Source: Haematobia irritans (lineage: Eukaryota > Arthropoda > Insecta > Diptera > Muscidae). Taken from it: a stretch of 64,000 nucleotides of DNA. How positions within the stretch are numbered: position 1 is the stretch's first letter; each line of letters starts with the position of its first letter. The position numbers were made by a program, and so were the translations under genes. Below, one piece after another: positions 34,907 through 51,317 of this stretch. The notes below the pieces were generated by a model, which was given only the letters and a program-made list of their open reading frames with translations, had not been told where the DNA came from and searched no databases. The stretch lies in contig NC_134401.1 in the NCBI RefSeq assembly GCF_050003625.1, positions 71,142,632-71,206,631 of the forward strand, given 5' to 3'.

Positions 34907-35305
34907 TTTGGTCCTTCGAAAATCGGTACGGTCTGTGGTCGTAAATTTTGAAGAGATAAAAAATAATAATAAAAATAAGCGATTGATAATTCGCGGCTGA
35001 TAACACACTAATGTCATAAAATCTTATCTAAGGGATAACAAATACAGGATAGCGTTGAATAAATATTTGCTTATCTTTGTCTTTGCTTCTAAGAATATTT
35101 AGATTGTAGGTAGTTTAAGATTTAGTATATAAGGATGAACATTTTTTAAAATAAATTAGTGTCTTACAAGCATTCAAAACGTAAAGATAGTTTTCGCTGT
35201 ATTTACATTTGGTCCTTCGAAAATCGGTACGGTCTGTGGTCGTAAATTTTGAAGAGATAAAAAATAATAATAAAAATAAGCGATTGATAATTCTTGGCTA
35301 CGGGG

Positions 35306-35657
35306 AGCCTAGGGAGCCACCGTGGTGCAATGGTTAGCATGCCCGCCTTGCATACACAAGGTCGTGGGTTCGATTCCTGCTACGACCGAACACTAAAAAG
35401 TTTTTCAGCGGTGGATTATCCCACCTCAGTAATGCTGGTGACATTTCTGAGGGTTTCAAAGCTTCTCTAAGTGGTTTCACTGGAATGTGGAACGCCGTTC
35501 GGACTCGGCTATAAAAAGGAGGTCCCTTGTCATTGAGCTTAACATGGAATCGGGCAGCACTCAGTGATAAGAGAGAAGTTCACCACTGTGGTATCACAAT
35601 GGACTGAATAGTCTAAGTGAGCCTGATACATCGGGCTGCCACATAACCTAACCTAAC
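35306..35657 (+). mobile_element. full-length tRNA-derived SINE, unit 1
   Basis: The 352-bp element has a tRNA-like head with an A box (TGGTGCAATGGTTAGCATGC) and a B box (GGTCGTGGGTTCGATTCC), a body of about 170 bp, and a 3' part shared with LINE-A ending CCTAACCTAACC. The 13-bp sequence cttggctacgggg occurs on both sides (35293-35305 and 35658-35670); unit 4 has it once. The head permits polymerase III transcription; movement would need LINE enzymes. Confidence 0.92.
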
Positions 35658-37694
35658 CTTGGCTACGGGGCTAAAAACGGGTAAAGTCGATCGTACATTA
35701 AAAGAAAAAAGTGTTTGATAATTCTTTGCTAACGGGCGAAGAACGGATAAAATCAATCACGATTTCGTGTAAAAAAACTGATTGATAATTCTTGGCTAAG
35801 GAGCTAAAAATGGGTAAAGTCGATCGTACTTTAAAAGAAAAAAGTGATTGATAATTCTTTGCTAACGGGCGAAGAACGGATAAAATCGATCACGATCGTG
35901 TAATAACTCGTAGACTACCGGCTGTAGGGTGCAAGTATAATTTTTCAAAATTGATTCAATACCTTTGTCCGTGAGACCAGTATGAAATCAAATTTCAAAA
36001 AATTATAAAGGCTCAAAAAATCAAGAAATGGATTATAAATATATTGATGTAGGCTGTCGTGAACAACCTACTGTAGGGTGAAATTCCAAAAATAATTTAA
36101 ATACGTTTGTCCGTGAGACAAAGTATCCAAATTTTGCAAAAAAAATCAAAAATATTCGAAAATAATGGAGAAATATATAGTCAGTAGTGAATGTAAGTTG
36201 TCGTGAACAACCTACTGTAGGGTGCCTATGGATCAAAACAAGTATTATGATCGGTCGTACCTGATACGCCAATTATAATATACTAATATCCAACAAATTA
36301 TTTTTCGCAAGTCAATGTTATAATTTCACGGCCCAAGACCGTGTATGGCCGAAGACTGTATTGCAGTCTGTATATATCAAAGACAATATACTTAGGAAGG
36401 TGGGAAATTGGCATGCGTCACACCAAATGTTGCATTTACCGTCGTAGGTCCATACATGTTTGTAATTTTTTTATTTGTTTTTCATTTAAAAAATAAAAAC
36501 TTAATTTTCTTTACAAAACAATGTTAAATTTTAGGCAACAACAAAAAAATTACATTTTCCCGTTTATGGAAATTTATTTCCTGCACATAATGTGTTTTTA
36601 TTTCATTTTAATGCTATGTCTATACTTGTCGAATATGCGTTTGGTTCGATAAAAGCTACGGGCCTAGCACTGTTAATGGTTTGATGTGCTCAGTAGCCAA
36701 TTTACAATCTTCCTTTGTCTTTGATATATATGTCTGTATATTTACAACAGCAGCGTGGGTGCGTTGCAATGCTCTTACTAGAGATGCTGTATGGTGGTGG
36801 TTCCAATCAAAGACAATATACTTAGGAAGATGGGAAATTGGCATGCGTCACACTAAATGTTGCATTTACCGTCGCACAGTGGGGTTTTTGATGTCAAAAG
36901 TGGGAATTAATTTGAGGTAGCTTTCCCTGTTTATAGTTTTAACTTGTTTCGGTCAAATTCACTAAAAGACATAAAACCAATCAAATTTTAAATATTTTTT
37001 AATCCACATTTTATTTGTTTTTCATTAGTTAATTTGCAACAAAAAACAGAGAATGAATATCTGCTTTTTGATATGATTCTTAACAATTATTATCATCACC
37101 ATCATCATCATCAGTAAAATTACTATATGTCTCATTATCATCAACACTGACATTTTGATCACCATCAAGATTTGACTCAAATATCAACATTTGACTTGCT
37201 TCCAAATTTTGGGGTTTCTTCTCTTATAATTTTCTCATTTCTGATATAACTGGATCCGAAGTCATTAACAGTCTTTTAAACTTTCGACGCAAAAAATATG
37301 TGAATGAGTGTTTTTTTTACCATGAGATAAACCTAATCTTTGATTTCCCAAAAATATTGCAAATGAATGGCGAATCATTCGCCACTTAAGAAATAACAAA
37401 ATTTATAATCCACAACTGAATCTTGGAATGAAGTGAAACCATATAAGGATACAACTGAAGCAGTAGCTAATCTTGCTATTAAATTTTGTCACTCCCTTAC
37501 TAAAACGCTGAAGTTTTTAGTTTTTTTCAAATCTAAAATAAGATATCGAATGTCACTACATTCAGTTAATGCTTTACTGCACATGATGATGATGAGGGAA
37601 CAATAGACTTTAATATAAGTATCTGATATTTTAAATCAAAAAGTCTTGTTTAGTATGAAATACGAAAAATACTTAACATTTAATCTATATAGTT

Positions 37695-37806
<112 letters not shown>

Positions 37807-39698
37807 GATTTTTTGTGATTTTTTTTGTAATTAAAAACCATATACATATAAATTGAAAATTTAGTGCTTTTTATGAAAATAAAGCGTTTTTTATTGAGTT
37901 TGTTGGTTTTTAAAATTTTAAAGTTGACAACCCTGAAAATAAGTTAGAGATGAGAAAATACAAAGAGAGTGATAAAGAGAATATAAAGAGAGTGACAATA
38001 GAATAATGATATAATATGTATGTAAACCGCATGAAAACAAAAAACAAAAGCAAAAAGTTGATTATTTATATGAGGGTTGAAAAATGTATTTCCATTTAAT
38101 TTCAAAATGTGCAAAAAAGTGCAGACAACGTTTTCATCTATGCTTTCAAAAGAGTTTATTGTTTTAGAAAAAAAAACTTTTTTTAATTAATTTGGCTTTA
38201 TTCACAACTATTTGTCAACATATTTCTCGAAATCCTCTAATTTAAAGACTTACGAGCGAAACTAAATTGCAAATAATAACACAAGTCACACATAAAAAAA
38301 CACAAAAATAATCTTATTAACCTGAGGATGAAGGTTCCATTATTATTTTTTTATAACTCGCTGTTTTCATACTTTTAAAGGGCAATTTTAACATTTTTTG
38401 TTTCAAATATGTTAAAAACAGGATAAGGATTAATAAAATGGTATAAATTATTTAAATTTTGTCGAAAAAATTTCTAAATTCATTCTAGAAAAATTGTGAA
38501 ATTTTAAAAATATTTGAGGTCAAGGGTTTCAGACAAGCGTTAGATTGCATTAAAAATCATAAAAAAAATTATAAAAATTAATTATTTGTCAAAATACTAC
38601 AAAATTTTTTAATTCTAATCCAAAACACTGAATTCGGATCACATCTAAAGAAGTGGTGCATATTGAGTACAACGGCTGTGGAAATGGTGAACATCCGTCC
38701 TATGACAAGCCTATGTTAAATTCATCGCTTCTGCGCCAATTTTGCACCACTTCCGGATCCAAAAGAACATTTTCACTACTTTTTTGGCGACGCTTTTTTT
38801 GCTGGTCATATATACACCCAGAAAAAAGTGTCTTCGAAACTAAAGGAAAAAATGCTCATCAATTTAGTTTAGCCATTTTATTTCAATTAAGTTAAATTTT
38901 TGTGTGAAATAATAAAATTTACTTGTTTCAGTAAAAAACTCCTAAACTGGAATAGTTCATTAACTAAAATAAGGCATGGAATTTTACTAATACTGTTTTC
39001 TTCGCTGGGTATAAGAATTTACTACTGAACAAGAAAATTTTATTCACTGATAACAAAGCATTCGTAAAAATAAACAAAAACCGTACTAAAACCAAGTTTC
39101 CTCAAATTTAGTAAAATTTCTTATAAAATGATAATTCTGACTTCCTTTATTATAGAAAGCTTATCATACATACGAATAACACTTGGCATAGAAATATATT
39201 TTAGTTCATTCGTACTAAGAAGTATTCAATCCTTTCAAAACTTAAGGAAACATACTTGTTAGAAAATAGGAAATTTTCCTATATCTCTTTTGTCTACCTG
39301 TAATCGATATCTGTCATCGGTGTAATCGATATGTTTGCGCATGGGTTGTTTTTAGTTGGAATCGCGTTGTTATGGTATACGTAGAGATTGTTAAAAAATA
39401 ATATAGTAAAATAATATAATAAATAACAAATAAAATATATAAAATATGTGTTACTTTAAATTAGTTTCGTTTTTTGAAAATTATTAAACATAAATAACAA
39501 ACAATAAGTCTATCAATGTTCGTGATGGTGTACAAAGAAAGAAAACACCAACAAAATAACAACCCTTTCATTCATCAGGTAACATTCATTCGTGAAAAAA
39601 TTGGTTTATGATTTTTATATTTGTAGGCATTGAAATTGTCAAATGGGGACAAAATCGTTAGGCAGCAACTTATTAAAAGTGAAAGGCACAAGAAGAAG

Positions 39699-40019
39699 TG
39701 TTTAGATTTCTAAACATGTGCTATCTGCGATACGTGCATTTAGGGTAGATAAGGTTTATGACTGGCAATTAAAATAAAATCAAGAACGCATTACATGTGC
39801 AGCCGCGGCTGATAACACACTAATGTCATAAAATCTTATCTAAGGGATAACAAATACAGGATAGCGTTGAATAAATATTTGCTTATCTTTGTCTTTGCTT
39901 TTAAGAATATTTAGATTGTAGGTAGTTTAAGATTTAGTATATAAGGATGAACATTTTTTAAAATAAATTAGTGTCTTACAAGCATTCAAAACGTAAAGAT
40001 AGTTTTCGCTGTATTTACA
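39699..40019 (+). repeat. BEL-C 5' LTR, unit 2
   Basis: Same LTR, with the same 301-bp downstream duplication and no coding body attached. Confidence 0.85.
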
Positions 40020-40418
40020 TTTGGTCCTTCGAAAATCGGTACGGTCTGTGGTCGTAAATTTTGAAGAGATAAAAAATAATAATAAAAATAAGCGATTGAT
40101 AATTCGCGGCTGATAACACACTAATGTCATAAAATCTTATCTAAGGGATAACAAATACAGGATAGCGTTGAATAAATATTTGCTTATCTTTGTCTTTGCT
40201 TCTAAGAATATTTAGATTGTAGGTAGTTTAAGATTTAGTATATAAGGATGAACATTTTTTAAAATAAATTAGTGTCTTACAAGCATTCAAAACGTAAAGA
40301 TAGTTTTCGCTGTATTTACATTTGGTCCTTCGAAAATCGGTACGGTCTGTGGTCGTAAATTTTGAAGAGATAAAAAATAATAATAAAAATAAGCGATTGA
40401 TAATTCTTGGCTACGGGG

Positions 40419-40770
40419 AGCCTAGGGAGCCACCGTGGTGCAATGGTTAGCATGCCCGCCTTGCATACACAAGGTCGTGGGTTCGATTCCTGCTACGACC
40501 GAACACTAAAAAGTTTTTCAGCGGTGGATTATCCCACCTCAGTAATGCTGGTGACATTTCTGAGGGTTTCAAAGCTTCTCTAAGTGGTTTCACTGGAATG
40601 TGGAACGCCGTTCGGACTCGGCTATAAAAAGGAGGTCCCTTGTCATTGAGCTTAACATGGAATCGGGCAGCACTCAGTGATAAGAGAGAAGTTCACCACT
40701 GTGGTATCACAATGGACTGAATAGTCTAAGTGAGCCTGATACATCGGGCTGCCACATAACCTAACCTAAC
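40419..40770 (+). mobile_element. full-length SINE, unit 2
   Basis: Identical position, TSD and structure to the unit 1 copy, so it was copied with the unit rather than inserted independently. Confidence 0.92.
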
Positions 40771-42804
40771 CTTGGCTACGGGGCTAAAAACGGGTAAAGT
40801 CGATCGTACATTAAAAGAAAAAAGTGTTTGATAATTCTTTGCTAACGGGCGAAGAACGGATAAAATCAATCACGATTTCGTGTAAAAAAACTGATTGATA
40901 ATTCTTGGCTAAGGAGCTAAAAATGGGTAAAGTCGATCGTACTTTAAAAGAAAAAAGTGATTGATAATTCTTTGCTAACGGGCGAAGAACGGATAAAATC
41001 GATCACGATCGTGTAATAACTCGTAGACTACCGGCTGTAGGGTGCAAGTATAATTTTTCAAAATTGATTCAATACCTTTGTCCGTGAGACCAGTATGAAA
41101 TCAAATTTCAAAAAATTATAAAGGCTCAAAAAATCAAGAAATGGATTATAAATATATTGATGTAGGCTGTCGTGAACAACCTACTGTAGGGTGAAATTCC
41201 AAAAATAATTTAAATACGTTTGTCCGTGAGACAAAGTATCCAAATTTTGCAAAAAAAATCAAAAATATTCGAAAATAATGGAGAAATATATAGTCAGTAG
41301 TGAATGTAAGTTGTCGTGAACAACCTACTGTAGGGTGCCTATGGATCAAAACAAGTATTATGATCGGTCGTACCTGATACGTCAATTATAATATACTAAT
41401 ATCCAACAAATTATTTTTCGCAAGTCAATGTTATAATTTCACGGCCCAAGACCGTGTATGGCCGAAGACTGTATTGCAGTCTGTATATATCAAAGACAAT
41501 ATACTTAGGAAGGTGGGAAATTGGCATGCGTCACACCAAATGTTGCATTTACCGTCGTAGGTCCATACATGTTTGTAATTTTTTTATTTGTTTTTCATTT
41601 AAAAAATAAAAACTTAATTTTCTTTACAAAACAATGTTAAATTTTAGGCAACAACAAAAAAATTACATTTTCCCGTTTATGGAAATTTATTTCCTGCACA
41701 TAATGTGTTTTTATTTCATTTTAATGCTATGTCTATACTTGTCGAATATGCGTTTGGTTCGATAAAAGCTACGGGCCTAGCACTGTTAATGGTTTGATGT
41801 GCTCAGTAGCCAATTTACAATCTTCCTTTGTCTTTGATATATATGTCTGTATATTTACAACAGCAGCGTGGGTGCGTTGCAATGCTCTTACTAGAGATGC
41901 TGTATGGTGGTGGTTCCAATCAAAGACAATATACTTAGGAAGATGGGAAATTGGCATGCGTCACACTAAATGTTGCATTTACCGTCGCACAGTGGGGTTT
42001 TTGATGTCAAAAGTGGGAATTAATTTGAGGTAGCTTTCCCTGTTTATAGTTTTAACTTGTTTCGGTCAAATTCACTAAAAGACATAAAACCAATCAAATT
42101 TTAAATATTTTTTAATCCACATTTTATTTGTTCATTAGTTAATTTGCAACAAAAAACAGAGAATGAATATCTGCTTTTTGATATGATTCTTAACAATTAT
42201 TATCATCACCATCATCATCATCAGTAAAATTACTATATGTCTCATTATCATCAACACTGACATTTTGATCACCATCAAGATTTGACTCAAATATCAACAT
42301 TTGACTTGCTTCCAAATTTTGGGGTTTCTTCTCTTATAATTTTCTCATTTCTGATATAACTGGATCCGAAGTCATTAACAGTCTTTTAAACTTTCGACGC
42401 AAAAAATATGTGAATGAGTGTTTTTTTTACCATGAGATAAACCTAATCTTTGATTTCCCAAAAATATTGCAAATGAATGGCGAATCATTCGCCACTTAAG
42501 AAATAACAAAATTTATAATCCACAACTGAATCTTGGAATGAAGTGAAACCATATAAGGATACAACTGAAGCAGTAGCTAATCTTGCTATTAAATTTTGTC
42601 ACTCCCTTACTAAAACGCTGAAGTTTTTAGTTTTTTTCAAATCTAAAATAAGATATCGAATGTCACTACATTCAGTTAATGCTTTACTGCACATGATGAT
42701 GATGAGGGAACAATAGACTTTAATATAAGTATCTGATATTTTAAATCAAAAAGTCTTGTTTAGTATGAAATACGAAAAATACTTAACATTTAATCTATAT
42801 AGTT

Positions 42805-42944
<140 letters not shown>

Positions 42945-44835
42945 GATTTTTTGTGATTTTTTTTGTAATTAAAAACCATATACATATAAATTGAAAATTT
43001 AGTGCTTTTTATGAAAATAAAGCGTTTTTTATTGAGTTTGTTGGTTTTTAAAATTTTAAAGTTGACAACCCTGAAAATAAGTTAGAGATGAGAAAATACA
43101 AAGAGAGTGATAAAGAGAATATAAAGAGAGTGACAATAGAATAATGATATAATATGTATGTAAACCGCATGAAAACAAAAAACAAAAGCAAAAAGTTGAT
43201 TATTTATATGAGGGTTGAAAAATGTATTTCCATTTAATTTCACAATGTGCAAAAAAGTGCAGACAACGTTTTCATCTATGCTTTCAAAAGAGTTTATTGT
43301 TTTAGAAAAAAAACTTTTTTTAATTAATTTGGCTTTATTCACAACTATTTGTCAACATATTTCTCGAAATCCTCTAATTTAAAGACTTACGAGCGAAACT
43401 AAATTGCAAATAATAACACAAGTCACACATAAAAAAACACAAAAATAATCTTATTAACCTGAGGATGAAGGTTCCATTATTATTTTTTTATAACTCGCTG
43501 TTTTCATACTTTTAAAGGGCAATTTTAACATTTTTTGTTTCAAATATGTTAAAAACAGGATAAGGATTAATAAAATGGTATAAATTATTTAAATTTTGTC
43601 GAAAAAATTTCTAAATTCATTCTAGAAAAATTGTGAAATTTTAAAAATATTTGAGGTCAAGGGTTTCAGACAAGCGTTAGATTGCATTAAAAATCATAAA
43701 AAAAATTATAAAAATTAATTATTTGTCAAAATACTACAAAATTTTTTAATTCTAATCCAAAACACTGAATTCGGATCACATCTAAAGAAGTGGTGCATAT
43801 TGAGTACAACGGCTGTGGAAATGGTGAACATCCGTCCTATGACAAGCCTATGTTAAATTCATCGCTTCTGCGCCAATTTTGCACCACTTCCGGATCCAAA
43901 AGAACATTTTCACTACTTTTTTGGCGACGCTTTTTTTGCTGGTCATATATACACCCAGAAAAAAGTGTCTTCGAAACTAAAGGAAAAAATGCTCATCAAT
44001 TTAGTTTAGCCATTTTATTTCAATTAAGTTAAATTTTTGTGTGAAATAATAAAATTTACTTGTTTCAGTAAAAAACTCCTAAACTGGAATAGTTCATTAA
44101 CTAAAATAAGGCATGGAATTTTACTAATACTGTTTTCTTCGCTGGGTATAAGAATTTACTACTGAACAAGAAAATTTTATTCACTGATAACAAAGCATTC
44201 GTAAAAATAAACAAAAACCGTACTAAAACCAAGTTTCCTCAAATTTAGTAAAATTTCTTATAAAATGATAATTCTGACTTCCTTTATTATAGAAAGCTTA
44301 TCATACATACGAATAACACTTGGCATAGAAATATATTTTAGTTCATTCGTACTAAGAAGTATTCAATCCTTTCAAAACTTAAGGAAACATACTTGTTAGA
44401 AAATAGGAAATTTTCCTATATCTCTTTTGTCTACCTGTAATCGATATCTGTCATCGGTGTAATCGATATGTTTGCGCATGGGTTGTTTTTAGTTGGAATC
44501 GCGTTGTTATGGTATACGTAGAGATTGTTAAAAAATAATATAGTAAAATAATATAATAAATAACAAATAAAATATATAAAATATGTGTTACTTTAAATTA
44601 GTTTCGTTTTTTGAAAATTATTAAACATAAATAACAAACAATAAGTCTATCAATGTTCGTGATGGTGTACAAAGAAAGAAAACACCAACAAAATAACAAC
44701 CCTTTCATTCATCAGGTAACATTCATTCGTGAAAAAATTGGTTTATGATTTTTATATTTGTAGGCATTGAAATTGTCAAATGGGGACAAAATCGTTAGGC
44801 AGCAACTTATTAAAAGTGAAAGGCACAAGAAGAAG

Positions 44836-45156
44836 TGTTTAGATTTCTAAACATGTGCTATCTGCGATACGTGCATTTAGGGTAGATAAGGTTTATGACT
44901 GGCAATTAAAATAAAATCAAGAACGCATTACATGTGCAGCCGCGGCTGATAACACACTAATGTCATAAAATCTTATCTAAGGGATAACAAATACAGGATA
45001 GCGTTGAATAAATATTTGCTTATCTTTGTCTTTGCTTTTAAGAATATTTAGATTGTAGGTAGTTTAAGATTTAGTATATAAGGATGAACATTTTTTAAAA
45101 TAAATTAGTGTCTTACAAGCATTCAAAACGTAAAGATAGTTTTCGCTGTATTTACA
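44836..45156 (+). repeat. BEL-C 5' LTR, unit 3
   Basis: Same LTR, with the 301-bp duplication and no coding body attached. Confidence 0.85.
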
Positions 45157-45555
45157 TTTGGTCCTTCGAAAATCGGTACGGTCTGTGGTCGTAAATTTTG
45201 AAGAGATAAAAAATAATAATAAAAATAAGCGATTGATAATTCGCGGCTGATAACACACTAATGTCATAAAATCTTATCTAAGGGATAACAAATACAGGAT
45301 AGCGTTGAATAAATATTTGCTTATCTTTGTCTTTGCTTCTAAGAATATTTAGATTGTAGGTAGTTTAAGATTTAGTATATAAGGATGAACATTTTTTAAA
45401 ATAAATTAGTGTCTTACAAGCATTCAAAACGTAAAGATAGTTTTCGCTGTATTTACATTTGGTCCTTCGAAAATCGGTACGGTCTGTGGTCGTAAATTTT
45501 GAAGAGATAAAAAATAATAATAAAAATAAGCGATTGATAATTCTTGGCTACGGGG

Positions 45556-45907
45556 AGCCTAGGGAGCCACCGTGGTGCAATGGTTAGCATGCCCGCCTTG
45601 CATACACAAGGTCGTGGGTTCGATTCCTGCTACGACCGAACACTAAAAAGTTTTTCAGCGGTGGATTATCCCACCTCAGTAATGCTGGTGACATTTCTGA
45701 GGGTTTCAAAGCTTCTCTAAGTGGTTTCACTGGAATGTGGAACGCCGTTCGGACTCGGCTATAAAAAGGAGGTCCCTTGTCATTGAGCTTAACATGGAAT
45801 CGGGCAGCACTCAGTGATAAGAGAGAAGTTCACCACTGTGGTATCACAATGGACTGAATAGTCTAAGTGAGCCTGATACATCGGGCTGCCACATAACCTA
45901 ACCTAAC
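45556..45907 (+). mobile_element. full-length SINE, unit 3
   Basis: Identical position, TSD and structure to units 1 and 2. Confidence 0.92.
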
Positions 45908-47124
45908 CTTGGCTACGGGGCTAAAAACGGGTAAAGTCGATCGTACATTAAAAGAAAAAAGTGTTTGATAATTCTTTGCTAACGGGCGAAGAACGGATAA
46001 AATCAATCACGATTTCGTGTAAAAAAACTGATTGATAATTCTTGGCTAAGGAGCTAAAAATGGGTAAAGTCGATCGTACTTTAAAAGAAAAAAGTGATTG
46101 ATAATTCTTTGCTAACGGGCGAAGAACGGATAAAATCGATCACGATCGTGTAATAACTCGTAGACTACCGGCTGTAGGGTGCAAGTATAATTTTTCAAAA
46201 TTGATTCAATACCTTTGTCCGTGAGACCAGTATGAAATCAAATTTCAAAAAATTATAAAGGCTCAAAAAATCAAGAAATGGATTATAAATATATTGATGT
46301 AGGCTGTCGTGAACAACCTACTGTAGGGTGAAATTCCAAAAATAATTTAAATACGTTTGTCCGTGAGACAAAGTATCCAAATTTTGCAAAAAAAATCAAA
46401 AATATTCGAAAATAATGGAGAAATATATAGTCAGTAGTGAATGTAAGTTGTCGTGAACAACCTACTGTAGGGTGCCTATGGATCAAAACAAGTATTATGA
46501 TCGGTCGTACCTGATACGCCAATTATAATATACTAATATCCAACAAATTATTTTTCGCAAGTCAATGTTATAATTTCACGGCCCAAGACCGTGTATGGCC
46601 GAAGACTGTATTGCAGTCTGTATATATCAAAGACAATATACTTAGGAAGGTGGGAAATTGGCATGCGTCACACCAAATGTTGCATTTACCGTCGTAGGTC
46701 CATACATGTTTGTAATTTTTTTATTTGTTTTTCATTTAAAAAATAAAAACTTAATTTTCTTTACAAAACAATGTTAAATTTTAGGCAACAACAAAAAAAT
46801 TACATTTTCCCGTTTATGGAAATTTATTTCCTGCACATAATGTGTTTTTATTTCATTTTAATGCTATGTCTATACTTGTCGAATATGCGTTTGGTTCGAT
46901 AAAAGCTACGGGCCTAGCACTGTTAATGGTTTGATGTGCTCAGTAGCCAATTTACAATCTTCCTTTGTCTTTGATATATATGTCTGTATATTTACAACAG
47001 CAGCGTGGGTGCGTTGCAATGCTCTTACTAGAGATGCTGTATGGTGGTGGTTCCAATCAAAGACAATATACTTAGGAAGATGGGAAATTGGCATGCGTCA
47101 CACTAAATGTTGCATTTACCGTCG

Positions 47125-48898
<1,774 letters not shown>

Positions 48899-49378
48899 TT
48901 CCATTATTATTTTTTTATAACTCGCTGTTTTCATACTTTTAAAGGGCAATTTTAACATTTTTTGTTTCAAATATGTTAAAAACAGGATAAGGATTAATAA
49001 AATGGTATAAATTATTTAAATTTTGTCGAAAAAATTTCTAAATTCATTCTAGAAAAATTGTGAAATTTTAAAAATATTTGAGGTCAAGGGTTTCAGACAA
49101 GCGTTAGATTGCATTAAAAATCATAAAAAAAATTATAAAAATTAATTATTTGTCAAAATACTACAAAATTTTTTAATTCTAATCCAAAACACTGAATTCG
49201 GATCACATCTAAAGAAGTGGTGCATATTGAGTACAACGGCTGTGGAAATGGTGAACATCCGTCCTATGACAAGCCTATGTTAAATTCATCGCTTCTGCGC
49301 CAATTTTGCACCACTTCCGGATCCAAAAGAACATTTTCACTACTTTTTTGGCGACGCTTTTTTTGCTGGTCATATATA

Positions 49379-50257
49379 CACCCAGAAAAAAGTGTCTTCG
49401 AAACTAAAGGAAAAAATGCTCATCAATTTAGTTTAGCCATTTTATTTCAATTAAGTTAAATTTTTGTGTGAAATAATAAAATTTACTTGTTTCAGTAAAA
49501 AACTCCTAAACTGGAATAGTTCATTAACTAAAATAAGGCATGGAATTTTACTAATACTGTTTTCTTCGCTGGGTATAAGAATTTACTACTGAACAAGAAA
49601 ATTTTATTCACTGATAACAAAGCATTCGTAAAAATAAACAAAAACCGTACTAAAACCAAGTTTCCTCAAATTTAGTAAAATTTCTTATAAAATGATAATT
49701 CTGACTTCCTTTATTATAGAAAGCTTATCATACATACGAATAACACTTGGCATAGAAATATATTTTAGTTCATTCGTACTAAGAAGTATTCAATCCTTTC
49801 AAAACTTAAGGAAACATACTTGTTAGAAAATAGGAAATTTTCCTATATCTCTTTTGTCTACCTGTAATCGATATCTGTCATCGGTGTAATCGATATGTTT
49901 GCGCATGGGTTGTTTTTAGTTGGAATCGCGTTGTTATGGTATACGTAGAGATTGTTAAAAAATAATATAGTAAAATAATATAATAAATAACAAATAAAAT
50001 ATATAAAATATGTGTTACTTTAAATTAGTTTCGTTTTTTGAAAATTATTAAACATAAATAACAAACAATAAGTCTATCAATGTTCGTGATGGTGTACAAA
50101 GAAAGAAAACACCAACAAAATAACAACCCTTTCATTCATCAGGTAACATTCATTCGTGAAAAAATTGGTTTATGATTTTTATATTTGTAGGCATTGAAAT
50201 TGTCAAATGGGGACAAAATCGTTAGGCAGCAACTTATTAAAAGTGAAAGGCACAAGA
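49379..50257 (+). mobile_element. mariner-type MITE, left half, unit 4
   Basis: Starts CACCCAGAAAAAAGTG after TA and runs to the BEL-C target duplication AGAAG (50258-50262). Its right half is at 60140-60559. Confidence 0.72.
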
Positions 50258-50262
50258 AGAAG

Positions 50263-50583
50263 TGTTTAGATTTCTAAACATGTGCTATCTGCGATACGTG
50301 CATTTAGGGTAGATAAGGTTTATGACTGGCAATTAAAATAAAATCAAGAACGCATTACATGTGCAGCCGCGGCTGATAACACACTAATGTCAAAAAATCT
50401 TATCTAAGGGATAACAAATACAGGATAGCGTTGAATAAATATTTGCTTATCTTTGTCTTTGCTTTTAAGAATATTTAGATTGTAGGTAGTTTAAGATTTA
50501 GTATATAAGGATGAACATTTTTTAAAATAAATTAGTGTCTTACAAGCATTCAAAACGTAAAGATAGTTTTCGCTGTATTTACA
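50263..50583 (+). repeat. BEL-C 5' LTR, unit 4
   Basis: 321-bp LTR, TGTTTAG to TTTACA. Contains AATAAATATTTG and a possible TATA-like TATATAAGG (near 50502) that could serve the internal promoter and polyadenylation signals; these are inferred. Confidence 0.88.
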
Positions 50584-50968
50584 TTTGGTCCTTCGAAAAT
50601 CGGTACGGTCTGTGGTCGTAAATTTTGAAGAGATAAAAAATAATAATAAAAATAAGCGATTGATAATTCGCGGCTGATAACACACTAATGTCATAAAATC
50701 TTATCTAAGGGATAACAAATACAGGATAGCGTTGAATAAATATTTGCTTATCTTTGTCTTTGCTTCTAAGAATATTTAGATTGTAGGTAGTTTAAGATTT
50801 AGTATATAAGGATGAACATTTTTTAAAATAAATTAGTGTCTTACAAGCATTCAAAACGTAAAGATAGTTTTCGCTGTATTTACATTTGGTCCTTCGAAAA
50901 TCGGTACGGTCTGTGGTCGTAAATTTTGAAGAGATAAAAAATAATAATAAAAATAAGCGATTGATAAT
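50584..50968 (+). repeat. duplicated LTR end, primer-binding site and leader
   Basis: The 301 bp from CGCGGCTGATAACACACT to GATTGATAATTC is present twice. The leader therefore has two LTR 3' ends (50583 and 50884), each followed two bases later by TGGTCCTTCGA, the putative tRNA primer site. All four units share this duplication. Confidence 0.8.
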
Positions 50969-51317
50969 GCTTGGCTACGGGGCTAAAAACGGGTAAAGTC
51001 GATCGTACATTAAAAGAAAAAAGTGTTTGATAATTCTTTGCTAACGGGCGAAGAACGGATAAAATCAATCACGATTTCGTGTAAAAAAAACTGATTGATA
51101 ATTCTTGGCTAAGGAGCTAAAAATGGTTAAAGTCGATCGTACTTTAAAAGAAAAAAGTGATTGATAATTCTTTGCTAACGGGCGAAGAACGGATAAAATC
51201 GATCACGATCGTGTAGAAAAGAAAAAAAATTGATTGATAATTCTTTGCGAAAGAGCGAAGAACGGGTAAAATCAATCGTAAATTCCGGTGCGGGTATTAA
51301 AAACAAAAAAGTTGAAT
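50969..51317 (+). repeat. BEL-C leader repeats
   Basis: About five degenerate repeats of 60-70 bp carrying GATTGATAATTCTT(T/G)GCTA and CGGATAAAATCGATC-like segments lead up to the gag start. The array breakpoint at 51213 falls between two of them. Confidence 0.7.
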
